Shown piece by piece: positions 26,325-46,657 of a stretch of 62,000 nucleotides of DNA. The DNA comes from Chrysomallon squamiferum (lineage: Eukaryota > Mollusca > Gastropoda > Neomphalida > Peltospiridae), in assembly GCA_012295275.1 (NCBI GenBank), contig CM022669.1:17752672-17814671 (forward strand), in the 5' to 3' direction. Every line of letters begins with the position of its first letter. The stretch's first letter is position 1. The notes under the pieces are model-generated. The model was not told the origin of the DNA. It saw nothing but the letters and a program-made list of their open reading frames with translations, and searched no databases. The translations under genes were made by a program, and so were the position numbers.

Positions 26325-26930
26325 TAGAAACACAACGGTATTCTATCCTCACATATAGCAGTAACCTAAATTTATATAATGTACACGTAATTTAGAAATA
26401 CAGCTGTAACCTAAACTCACATAACATAGACCTAATTTAGATATACAGCAGTAGTCTAAATTCATATAACGTAGCTGTAATTTAGAAATACAGCAGCAAT
26501 CTAAACTCCTATAACGTACATTAATTTAGATATACAGCAGTAGTCTAAATTCATACAGAAATACAGAAGTAATCTAACATTATATAATTAATACGTAATG
26601 CAGAAAAAAACAGAGGTAATCTAACCTCATATAACAAACACTAATGTAGAAATACAAGTGTAATCTTTACTCATAATGTAGAAATACAGAAGTAATCTAA
26701 TCTTATGTAACGTTCATTTAATATAGAAATACAGCAGTAATCTAAACTTGTATATCGTAACGTACAAATACTGAAATAATCTAGTCATATAAGAACACGT
26801 AACAGAAGTAATCTAAATTCATATAACGTATATTTGATATAGAAATACAGTAGTCATATAACCTTATATAACGTACATTTAATGTAGAAATACTGCAGGA
26901 ATCTAACCTGACGTAACACGCTGTGATCTA
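26325..26930. repeat. diverged ~45-bp minisatellite, right block
   Basis: About 13-15 units of the same consensus as 25440-25712 (AGAAATACAGCAGTAATCTAA plus a TATAACGTACA linker), with frequent indels. Confidence 0.85.
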
Positions 26931-27645
<715 letters not shown>

Positions 27646-28368
27646 CCTCTCTCCCCCTCTATTTCTATTCCTCTCCTTTGCATCTAAAATATATTGTTTC
27701 AATATAACTATTTTTAAAGATTGCCCCGATTTCTCCAAAATTAAATGTGACAAATTCTGGGGTATAGTTGTATATTGACGTATATTTGTATAACCTATCC
27801 ACTGATAAATTCGCTTGTTGTAAATCATGTAATATACTACTTGTATATCTGCAGCTCTTTTTACAACAAAATACTTCATTTATGAACTGGAAATATGATA
27901 CAAAATAATGGAACATTGAAGAAAAACTATCTAATTCCAATCTCAGCAGAAGAAAACAACACTTTTTTCTCCTTTTTAAATGGATTTAAAATGAACCTCG
28001 AAGTCTTGTCAGAAAAGGAGATATATTATCCACACGATACAGACAACTGAATCCATATTAATGACATAAGGAGAAGTTACGAATCGTATTGCTGCTGCTT
28101 AATGGGTATAGTGTGTGTCTGTAATTGCAGTTTTGGATTCAGTTACATGCGTATTCCAAGCAAAGCATCTGCAGTCTGACTTACGGCTTTCTATTTAATG
28201 GCAGAGTACACGAGAATGAAATATTATCTTGCATTACGTACGAAGATGCACGAATACTCGTAAACTTAAATTCGGATAGGCAGAGTTGGTTAGGGAAATG
28301 GAGAGATGAAAGATGAACGAATAGTGGAAATAATTGAAAAAGGAATGGAGGAAGAAAGCGAGACAGAA

Positions 28369-33394
<5,026 letters not shown>

Positions 33395-33480
<86 letters not shown>
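33395..33480. repeat. (AG)n microsatellite
   Basis: About 86 bp of AG. Confidence 0.97.
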
Positions 33481-33482
<2 letters not shown>

Positions 33483-36400
33483 CTGTATTATCCATTATTT
33501 CTTTCATGTTTTCAAATTTCACCTATTACGACATCAATCTTGCATTTAATTGCCTTTTGGGATTTCATCTCCAATGTATTTTGTTAAATATGTATCCCTG
33601 TATGACCACTTTTGCTTGGTTCCACGAGAAGCCACCATACACTGATTCGATTATATAAATAATTTGAGAGACTGCCATTTTAAACTGTATAAATTAATAT
33701 TTGCAATCATTGTTTTAAAAATCTCGAATCTTAGGATTATAATACAAGCAGAATATGATTGTATAGGCATATATATATATATATATATCCATGAAACCAC
33801 CAAAGAAAGGATTGAATAACATTGTCTATACATACAATAACAAAGTCAAGAAAAACTGAGCTAAATATCTTTTTGCCTTTCGTTGTGTTTAATTTCCGCC
33901 TTGGATTATGACCCACATGTGATATTTCCCACGCTCGGAAGGCCCCCAGCCACACCACCCCGCTAACACGGGCAACAAAATGTCACCTCAAATACCAAAG
34001 GGCTCGCGAGACGTATATGTTTGTTTTATTGTTGTGACCATGCATGTGCCACAATGCGAGATTACCGTAATGTTGACCAGTGACAGGGAACGCGTTAACA
34101 ACCAACATAAGGTAAGATATGATTGGAGAAGGGAAGTGAAATAATAAATAAATGTTACTGCGTACATAATATATGAAATAATAATAATAATAACAAGTGC
34201 AAAATAATAATAATACGCAAACAAATAAAAACAAACAAACAAATAAATAAATAAATAAAATAAAATATTAATATTCTTTCTAGAATTATGCAACTACAGT
34301 GAGCATACACTATGACACTTTTAGCACATTGATAACGAGATACGCTGTAGTGGTTTTAAATCTTGCTGGAGCAGCTGACAGCGATTTAATTTTCTAAACA
34401 TCGATCCTGAAACTTTTTTGTTTGTTTTTTTTGTTTTTCGATTTATCGAGCTTATAGCAAGTAAGAGGCTTAAACATCAAGAGAGCTTCAAGATAGCTAC
34501 ATAAGAAATCAAACTAGTCATCGGAGATTATTTTCTGGCTTGGGAGCATATATGCACGAGAAAATTACATTAACATTAACTTTGTTGTGTCATTCTTATA
34601 CGACATTCCTCCCGTTTTGTCCATATCGAAGTCAATTGTTTTGTTTTTAATTTACTACTCACTTTATTTGATAAATTACGACAATGACAATGAAGAGATA
34701 ACATTTATCACTCAACAACAAAGTTAATCATTGGTGTCAGCCTCTTGACACTAGACAAAACATATTTTGTATAGCACAAAAAACCCTGTCTGCCTATTTG
34801 ACATAAGGTCAGATTCCGTTTTGAAAATGTCACTAACGACGATTGATAAGACAAAACACATTGTCAAGTGGTAACACATTGGCGACACAAAAATCTGCTT
34901 TGTATGAGGAAATGGTTGTTCTGTTGAACACGGAGATAGAATAGATAGATAGACCTGTTTCGTCTCTTACAATTGAGAACGTTTGTTTTTATTTTCCAAA
35001 TTTGTATATACATAATTGTCAAATACTTATGGTTCAGGTGACAGAATTACAACACACGAGTTTTCCATAAGAAACTTATTAATATATACAACAGATATAC
35101 AATTATGTTATATAATTTTCAATGAAATAAAAATTTAATATATGAAATAGATATTTCAAATGTGTTTCTCTCTATCCGTCCATCTTTCTTTTATCTGACT
35201 CCATCTCTCTGTGTCCTTATGTCTGTTTGTCTTTATATCTGTTTGTCTATCTATATATCTAGCTATCTACACATCTATGTATTATATATCTAACTCTGTA
35301 TATGTGTGTATGTATATGTGTGTATATATATATGTATGTATGTATATGTGTGTATGTATATGTGTGTGTATATGTATATATATGTATGTATGTATATGTG
35401 TGTGTATGTACGTACGTATGTATGTATGTACATGATGTATAATGTATGTATGTATTTATGTTTGTGTGTCTGTCTGTATCTCTATTTATCTGTCTTCATG
35501 TATGTTGGTGTTTTTAATCTATTCACACTTTATCACATCCGACGTCTTTAAAAAATAAACTGAATGATGCTCAAAGTTAATGTGTACAAGATCACCCTAA
35601 CCTATTAAAGGTTAACATTTCCTAACAAATTCGAAAAACACGGTAACGGGAGATTAAAACAAAAGTCAAAAGTTTACACATAAGGAGGAGTTGCTTACAG
35701 ATAAAAGCCACGCAACCGCTCTATGAAAGAATACAATATAGTTATTATTCCACGTTTTGTTAGATGTATGCATATACCACCCTACGTATCTGTTATCGTG
35801 TTTTCAAGTATTCCTTTCCACAAACCCACCCAACCAGCGATGACGTGTCTGGAACAAAACACTTGCTTATGCAATGATTCACATGAAGGCATATGCAAAA
35901 TTTCAAGAGTTTTTTTTTTTTTTTTTTTTTTTTTTACCGTTAAAATACATTTTTTTGTATTATCAAAGCCTTTTTAGATATGTTCATGTATACATACATA
36001 CGGAAATAAAGACTTTTTTAGTGATAATTTTTCTTATACATTAAAACGTTTTTTTTATACATCAAAGTCTATTGAGATATGTGTACAGTAAAAACAACAT
36101 TTTAGTGGTTATTTCTTCTTATAATATGTTTATATATATATATCAAAGTATATTTACATAAGTGTAAGTATAATACAAAAATATTAAAGAAAATTTTGAA
36201 AGTGATTATGAAGCTGTTGAATTTGTTTTTCTTAAAATTTTAACGCTGTTGAAAGCATAATTATCTTCACATACACAAACAAACATACGCATGTTTGTAT
36301 GTGTTTGTGTTGTTTGTGCCCTTGTTTGTTACTCAGAAGAAAGATAAATGAACTGGTGAAAGATGAAAATTATGATAGTAACCAGAAAAATAAAATACAG

Positions 36401-37460
36401 GTCATAACGATATTGACGTATCGGTGTCGATGTAAGAAAAAAAAACGTATCTGAGATCAAATACACTGATAAAAATAAAATCCTGTTTCTTGTACATCAA
36501 ACTTCCAAATACTGTTGCTATTGTTTGTATTTCAATTTGTACAAAAAGGTTTACAATTTCTGAGGGTACTCTCAGAGGCTAATTTTCTCCCAGCCAATTT
36601 AAAGATTTTTTACATGATAACTTTTGTATATCTCTTACATCTCTTTCCTTACTTCGTCTTATTGGTTCGCGTCTGTGTATCGGTATATAATATTTCCCCA
36701 TCGTGAATGTACATAATGCATATAATGCATTTGTTAAAATGCAGAGATAGGCTTTGCTTTCCTGAAATGTTAAATAAACATTGTTTAAACCGAGATAGAA
36801 AAACACAAAACAAAACAAAGGATTCTTTTTGTTTCGTCTTTTAAGTCCATGCAGTAGGAAACCGCGAGAATTTTTTTCTCTTGTGTCATAAACTTGAGAA
36901 GATTCGCTGTTCCCTGACGGTAAATGTAGATGAAAAAAGAAAGAACAAAAAAAATGCTATCTCTTTGTAAACACAGCAGGTGCCTGCAGCAAAGGTTCAG
37001 TCTGCAGACAGACAAAACAATTTATGCTTTCTTGTGTTTTACATAAAATTCCTTGATCATTTCACATTTTTCAGTGGCGTCCCAGTGTTGAAAGCTACTT
37101 CACTGGTATTCGTCCCTGTGCGATTTTCCTACAGAGAAGCCCGTAACACTGTAAAGCGCAACTCACTGTCAGCACCGGTTTACTAATGCCGAGAAATATC
37201 TCACATACATCGCGCATTCGAGAAGAGACACAGCAAAATGGTTCAGTGTTCGAAACAGTATTACGCATTCCTCGATGGCGTAGAAACAATAAAGAGCAGA
37301 AAGAGCAAGTAATCGCGCGCACATCTCTGGTCGTGTTAACTGGATTGTGGAAATTAATACCACCAAGTAGCCAAAAACAAACTGCACATTCATCAGAAAT
37401 TCGTGTTTTAGCACTGACCTTTACGTAAACTCAAAACTTTCTCTTGGCAATGTTTTTTGA
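33481..37460. other. gene-free stretch
   Basis: (TA)n 33768-33788, (AAT)/(AAAT) runs 34170-34260, (TATG)n-type tract 35290-35450 and poly-T 35911-35936. Three decayed ~90-bp tandem copies with the theme TATCAAAG..TATT.AGATATG start near 35959, 36058 and 36143. No exon recognised. Confidence 0.7.
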
Positions 37461-39103
<1,643 letters not shown>

Positions 39104-39890
39104 GTCTGTTAAATCAAGTCGACAAAATGAAGTCAGTGGGAAGTGTCTAGCCCCAGGAGCTTATTCTACCTATGCTCTTTGACGCTTACAGACCTGCTAG
39201 CATTGTGGCGTCTGCACGCCATCTGGTTGCCATTTTATTCTATCAGACACTCAAGTGAAAGACATCAACTCCAATAATAGACAAATTGTTCTTTCTTTAT
39301 TCTTCTTCTGCTGCCATAAAGTGGCACTTGATTCTAACATTCAGAGCGGAGCGCATTTTTCGTAAATCGATTATGTAACATCAGACGAAAGCAGAACAAG
39401 CGCAATTCAATGTGTTTAGCATTCGCTACTCATTCGTTGTAGATTATTTACTGTTCCAGTCACAGCCAAGATGTAGCAGGTCTTATTATTTAAGCTGGTC
39501 ATTTCTAAATCATCAACATTTCCTTTCCGTTAATAAACAACAACAACAACAACAACCAAAATCCTAAATTTTATGACCGATTAAAAACACATTTCATTAA
39601 AGACACATAACAGAGAAAATTCTAGATTTTTGCTATATTATTATAACACTGTAATTATTACTGAACTTACTGAAACAACAAACACACATGTGTTTTTAAT
39701 ATGATATCAAATGAAATATGTGTGATTGCACAGAGAAAGAAAAAAAGAAGAATGTCAAAATGGAAATAAAAAACGAAAAGAAAAAAGATTTAAAAATTAT
39801 TATTAAGTTAGAGCGAAAGAAAGAGAAAAAGATTAGAAAAAGTATGTCTATATGTAAATACGTTTGCGTGTGTGTGTACATACAGTGAGA

Positions 39891-40018
<128 letters not shown>

Positions 40019-40437
40019 CAGAGGATAAAGAGAAACAAAATAAATAATTTTTTTGTTTAATATCAAGAAAGGAACCAGTGTGAATGTTTACTTACTCCTA
40101 TACATATATAAACAAAAATGTTTTCTGTTCCCTTCTTCCTTTTGAATTTTAAATCACTATAAAGACGATAATAGTAAGATTATTTTCCGTTTAGTATTTG
40201 TTCCACCTTTTTTCTCACCGTAAACGCGTTACGTAGTTTTAATGCACAAAAAAGACACAACTGCATCCGCACATATCATTATTAATTCGTTATCGCCAAC
40301 TAAAATAAACTAACATATCTCTTACACACAGTCATATAGATTATATCCTCTCTTTTTTTCAAACTCTCTATACAAACTTTGTTTTTTGTTTATTATTAAT
40401 TTTATTCTTTTTCAACAAAACGAATAAAGATTTCCGA

Positions 40438-40476
<39 letters not shown>

Positions 40477-42184
40477 CTTTATCTAAATATAACAGTAATT
40501 AATAATGTATTAATGCAATTATTATGACACAAATCATAGTAATTAAAGTAATTATTATTAATTAATTATTAAATAAATAAATAAATTTAAAACTTAGTAA
40601 CGTATTTTTTCTTTTTTTTCTTTTACAAAAAAAAAAACGATATCGTGTCATTCGTCCAGACATTTTGTAAGTGCAAACGGACTTGTGCATCTTACCGTCT
40701 GTAATTTAATTTAAAGTGTGCAGAATAACTCGAACTGACCAATAATAAACAATTTTACATCAATTTCATCTAACTATTAAAAAAAAAAAAAAAAAATGTT
40801 AGAAAGAAAAGAAAAAAGCGGCATCCATAAGGATGTAAAAGAAAACGACAAATATTTTATAGACATAAATAATTATTTACCGTAATATAATATATAACAA
40901 CTTATTTTGACATACGTGTAATTTACTTATATTCAGTAAATAGAATATTTATATGTTACATTTATCATTAACTGTTCGAATTAAGCCATATTCAGCTTAT
41001 AAGATATTACGACCTGCAAATACTTTGTCTATGACTGAAAAGCTTGATTCAAATGAACGCCACTGAAATTAGTAGACATTACAGAAGATGTTGTCAATCA
41101 TTCTGTATCAACAGAATGTGTTTCTGGATTAATCAGAAAAAGAAAATATAATCGGAAGAAACCTTTACCATGATGCTGTCCTAGAACCCATGAACCTTGC
41201 AGTATATAATTTAACCGAATAGGTAATTATGGACATAAATATTGGGTTATTATTTTACTTCAGTGAGGAAACTGTTCACGTGTGCCTATTATGACTGGAA
41301 AACTGGATTTACACTACGGATCTGTAATCACTGGGGATATTTTTTTTCTAATTTTTTGTTTACTAAATACATGTATTTCCTAAGGCCTGCATGGTTTTTA
41401 TTTTTAATATTTGCACTTGAATAACCTGAACTGTAGATGTATTCATCGTGCAGGAAACACACGATCATCTGAATGGAAATGAAAGAGGTATTGTTAATAT
41501 TTGTGATGTGGAATACAGCTGTGGGTGATATCAGTTATTAGTTTACGCGTCCTCCCATTATATGACAATGTCTGCACATCTTTCGTTTCAAACCTGCCAG
41601 TAATCTGCATACTACACCGACCGCCGCTCACTGAACCGCTTCCTGCTGTAATGTTATCGCTACAGAAAGAAGACGGAGCGATGGGAAGGAAGACAGTCGA
41701 ATCTGACATGCGCGGCAGCTGTTTCAAAGAGAAGTTTGTCTACGGGGTCATATGTCAAAGCGAATGGAGATTCCAAAAGTGTTAACAATCAATTACAGTC
41801 TCTCTCTCTTTTATATGTAGCTATAAAGGCTCTTTTTCAAAAAACACCACAACTACATGTAACAGTGCTACGTCAAGTGTTAAAATGTAAATGAATGTAA
41901 TGTGAGAAAAAGAAAATCAAAACGAAACAAAAAGAGAATAAACAAATAGGTTTATTAAGGATTTAACATGTGTTTGATTGATGCTACCGTTTTGAAATTT
42001 ATTTACTTATCTCTCTGCTTATCTGTTACCTTATCGTGAAGATTTCCTTATCTGTGTCAGAATATGATAACATAATCCCTGTGAGAATATTTGTTCTACT
42101 TGATTAAAAACAGTTTTAGAAACAAACTAAATCTTCTTTTTAAAAAATAGAACAGCACATGGCATAATTTTGATGCGTTAGTAT
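40019..42184. other. gene-free stretch
   Basis: Poly-T 40440-40476, AT-rich runs 40500-40640 and poly-A 40780-40796. Otherwise unique sequence without recognised exons. Confidence 0.7.
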
Positions 42185-42247
42185 CTTTCTCCTCCTCTCC
42201 CCCCTCTCTCTCTGTCTCTCTCTGTCTCTCTCTCTCTCTCCGTCTTT

Positions 42248-42308
<61 letters not shown>
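42185..42308. repeat. imperfect (CT)n microsatellite
   Basis: CT units with CTGT and CCCT interruptions, then about 55 bp of pure CT. It is the rightmost GA/CT array in the window. Confidence 0.95.
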
Positions 42309-42312
<4 letters not shown>

Positions 42313-44616
42313 ATATCTATCATCCCTACATCTTCTGGACATTTTCTAAATATGTTAGATGGCTGGATTACATTAAACGTTTCACTTTAAATGAATAACT
42401 GAAAGAAATTATAGAGATGTTCAGAAAAGAAGATATCGTAACTGCCTTATCACAGAAGATAAAGTTCTACATCGTTTTAAATAGCATCTGCAGCATTGAC
42501 TTGAGAGTTATTACTACCATCATCATCATCATCAACATCACAGGTAATCTGAATTAATTTTTTGTAAAAATAAGCAGGACTCATAAACATAATTATACAT
42601 TTTGGTAAACATTACATTTTAATACATTATCTATAAAATATAAGGAAATTTATCTTACGCTTTATAAATGATCACCAACAAAATTCCCTAAATCTGATAA
42701 CGGGAATAACGACGACAACAACAACAATAATAATGGAATAACTGATATAAGAACTGCATGAAAAAAGTTACTAGTATTTATATAATTATATAATTCTTAT
42801 TTTCGTTCAAATCCATAAAAAAATAAATATTTTTATTGTTTCAATAAAATTTTGTTAGAGGTCTGTTAGCATTAACTTTATATTTAAATTTTATTTAATA
42901 TTATAGACAAAAATAATCCTTGCTAAAAAGAATATTTAATTCAAATAAGCAAATATATCCCATTTTAAAACATAAATATAGATTACAAAATTCAATATCG
43001 TATTTCTTTCTTTTCGTTTACTTTTTTTTAGAAAAAAACAAAAAATAATAAAAGTAAGAAATAAATTTTAAAATATTAATAATTCACGTCTGGACAATAA
43101 AATTGTAAAATATAACGCTTATTATTTCATCTGTCTTATTTTCTGTTTCGTTAAAGCCTCTGTTGTCTCTATCTGTTCAATAAACTTGGGTAAAGTAAAT
43201 AATATTAGAAAATGAAAACACACTCACCACTATGAAGCAAACTGTAAACAATCGTCGGTTCGCAACAACGTGCGCGTGCAGCAGACGACACATTGTCTTC
43301 TGCCAAACGACGCGAAGGCGCCAAACTCTCTTTTTTTTTTAAGCAGACAGATGGAACGTCATGAAGTGGTCGTTTATCCAAAAGTTCTCTTTGAAAACGA
43401 TTATCCAAAGAACAAGGCGGTCCTTTACAAGGACCATAGCTTCTTTTCTTCTTCCTTTTCTTTTTTTTTTTTTTTTTTCTTTTCTTTTTAACGCAACCGT
43501 TTTTCGTTCACAGATAAATTAGAATCTTTTGTTTTTGAAGAGCAGATGGGAAACTGTGGGTTACAAACGCTAGCTCTGTATGTGTGGCTTTAAGGTCACG
43601 ACAGAGATGCGTAACCTGAAGAAAAATTAAGGATGGTTTTTTTTTGTGTGTGTTTTTTTTCCCACCACATGCAAGGTAGACTGAGCGTTCGCGTCTTTTA
43701 ATCGTTCCGTACAGACTATAACTTGCGCTGAGACGCCATTTTCGATTTTTATCACTGCTAATTTCTACACGATAACAGCTCCGTTCCAATAAATGTCATG
43801 TTGCGGAAAGTCTAATTTCATCAGCGGAACACTAGGGAAGTGTAAAAATGTAAACACGTCGATGCTGCTGTTTTGAATTGTCTGTGGCCTTTTGTTGGTG
43901 TGTTCACGTGGAATAAGAAATCTTGTATATGTATTACATTCGTACGTGCATGTGTGTGGGTACCTTTATGATTTTTGGGGGAAGAAAAAATACTGCAACA
44001 GCTACTGCTGATCTTACTCCTACTGCCTGCTGCTACTACTATTACAACTGCTGTTACTGCTGCTAGTACTAGTACTACTACTACGACAATTACTTCTACC
44101 ACTACCACCACTAATACTTCTATTACTATTACTTACTACTATTAGTACTACTACTACTACTACTACTATTAATAATAACAACAACAACAACAACAGCAAT
44201 AGCAACACATTTTACTAATGCTGGTAATCACCACAATACCACTTTAAAAATCTGAGGTCATGAACACAAACACGAACACCGACTAAACAGAAGCAACAGC
44301 AACAGTAAAAACAAAACGACGACAACAACAACAATAATAATAATAACAGGAAGAGAGAGTGCGGTTTAAAAAAGACGTTTTGACATTCTAATTAATTTTA
44401 GGTGCCGAGAAGCAGACTAGAAGATGTCGACAGACTAAAATCAACATATTTTTTGTTGTTTGTTGTTTTGATATACACCACCATTTAGAGGTCTATTAGT
44501 TGCGTGCGTTCTTATCTGTGCAGATAACAGCGTTGAAATGCAGCTACTGACAACGCATGCAATTTGTGCAGAGTTAGATACAGTAAAAATGAGAAATATA
44601 CAGAAAACTAATACAG

Positions 44617-44655
<39 letters not shown>

Positions 44656-44771
44656 AGAAGAAAAAAGAAAATAGTTCTTTAGTGTGGGTGTTTGCAGGGA
44701 GCTGTGAATTTCATAATTATTATATAAAGTGTGAAGTTGCTACAAAAATAATAATATTAAGTAAATTAATA

Positions 44772-44805
<34 letters not shown>

Positions 44806-45400
44806 GCAATAATAATAACAGTTACAACAAGAAAAACAACAACAATAATAATAATAATAATAAAAGAAAAAAAAAACATTTATATATAAATTCAACAGTC
44901 TAATGGTCTGATTTGTTTTCATGAATTTATTTACGATATTTTACTGAAATGAATTTAATTCATAAATGTTCCCATGATTTCAGATAAATCAAATTCATAA
45001 CGCACTAATTAAAACAGAAATAAGAACGTATAAGAAATAATTTATGAATTACCGTATAACATATATATATATATATAAAAAAAATAAAAATAAAAAAAAA
45101 TAAAATAAAATAAATAAATAAATATATAGGTCTATATGTAACCTTAACTAATTTTGTTTCTCACGTCGTCATTTCCGGAAATAAATAAGACAATTGACTG
45201 ACGTCATTAATAATTCAACCAGAGCTGGGGTGAATGTTTTATCGTGTTATATTATATTTGAATTAGAGACAACTTCTGTAAGTTAAAGTGTTCATTTTAT
45301 TGATAAATTATAAACTCAAAAAAATATTGGTTATCAACATTTTAAATTCAAATAATATTCTTTGAAAATCATGCTTTCTAATAAACCTAAATATTTTTCG
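42309..45400. other. gene-free stretch before JmjC gene 3' end
   Basis: Imperfect CTA/CTG trinucleotide array 44013-44213, poly-A 44620-44653, (AAT)n mixtures 44774-44866 and A-rich TAAA runs 45070-45125. No exon recognised. Confidence 0.75.
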
Positions 45401-45419
45401 AACTGTTTCTGCTACTGCT

Positions 45420-45425
45420 TTTATT
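45420..45425 (-). terminator. candidate polyadenylation signal of JmjC gene
   Basis: AATAAA on the minus strand, about 150 bases past the stop codon. It is the nearest canonical hexamer I found downstream, but such AT-rich DNA produces many by chance. Confidence 0.3.
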
Positions 45426-45576
45426 TCGATTGCTACTAAATATTTTACGAATTCCTTTTATAACTATTACTGCACACTAGTAAATGAATTCCTTTTAAAG
45501 TCTTTTTTTTTCATTGTTAAATATATTACGTATTCCTTTCCATGACTACTGTTCCTAAATAATAAACGATATTTCT

Positions 45577-45786
45577 CTAAAGTTCTTCTTTCGTTTTTAT
45601 ATCTTCCTGTTCCTTATCATTTCCCATCCATTTCTTCCCGAACTCCGCACTGTACTTTTTATATTCAATCATGAAATCATTTCCTAAATATTTTTTGTAA
45701 GTTTCCACAAAATCGGACACGTTAAATGCCATAAGTTCTTCCCAGGAAAGATTGTCGTTTTTGTCTGTGTCAAATTCTTCGAAAAC
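45577..45786 (-). CDS. JmjC gene exon 7 (EF-hand and C-terminal KEEL)
   Basis: The acceptor is TTTAAG|GTTTTC, directly after an (ATT)n tract. It codes residues 343-411: an EF-hand with loop DTDKNDNLSWEE (ligand positions 1, 3, 5, 7, 9 and 12 all suitable), a charged helical tail and the terminal TKEEL, then TAG. A single EF-hand suggests either pairing with a degenerate partner, possibly in exon 6, or dimer formation. Confidence 0.88.
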   Translation of the reverse strand, partial: VFEEFDTDKNDNLSWEELMAFNVSDFVETYKKYLGNDFMIEYKKYSAEFGKKWMGNDKEQEDIKTKEEL

Positions 45787-45790
45787 CTTA

Positions 45791-45849
<59 letters not shown>

Positions 45850-46003
45850 CAACAACAACAACAAAACAACAATAACAATAATAACAATAACAGTAACAGT
45901 AACAATAACAATAATAATAATAAAAAGAAGAAGATGATGAAGAAGATTAAGATTAAAAACAAGAATAATAAGAACAAGAACAGCAACAACAACAAAGCAT
46001 TAA

Positions 46004-46035
<32 letters not shown>

Positions 46036-46475
46036 GACACTTTAAGATTCACCAAAGTAAATTATAAACTATACCTCTTAAAGGACTTAAGTATGTAATC
46101 AAACATACTGAACCCTTTGAAAGTAATAACTACGAATAATCTTCATTTTAACTAAATTTTTTCTTCTTCTTTTTAAAATCGTATAATTAATTTTGATTTT
46201 ATTTATGAGTTAACAATATTTTTTCCCTTTAAACAAACGTTTCAGATTTATTTCTATAATCATAAAAATAAATAACTACAAGTACTTTAAAAATAATAAA
46301 TAAATAAAGGTTCCGCAAAGAGCTTTGTAGAGATATGAGAAAATGTCTTCTTGTTAACACATACGAGTACCTTCATTTTAATGTTGTCGTCAGGAATTAG
46401 CAGTTCCCAAGCGTAAAATATATCTTCCTTAGATATGAGACGTTGGTCTGGTAGTTCACTCAGAATCATTGTTCT

Positions 46476-46523
<48 letters not shown>

Positions 46524-46621
46524 TAATTACAATAAATACATAATTATTAAAATAATACTTAATACATGACATGATATGACTTGATAAAGCATAAAATATA
46601 TGACATATCATACACTCACAC

Positions 46622-46657
<36 letters not shown>

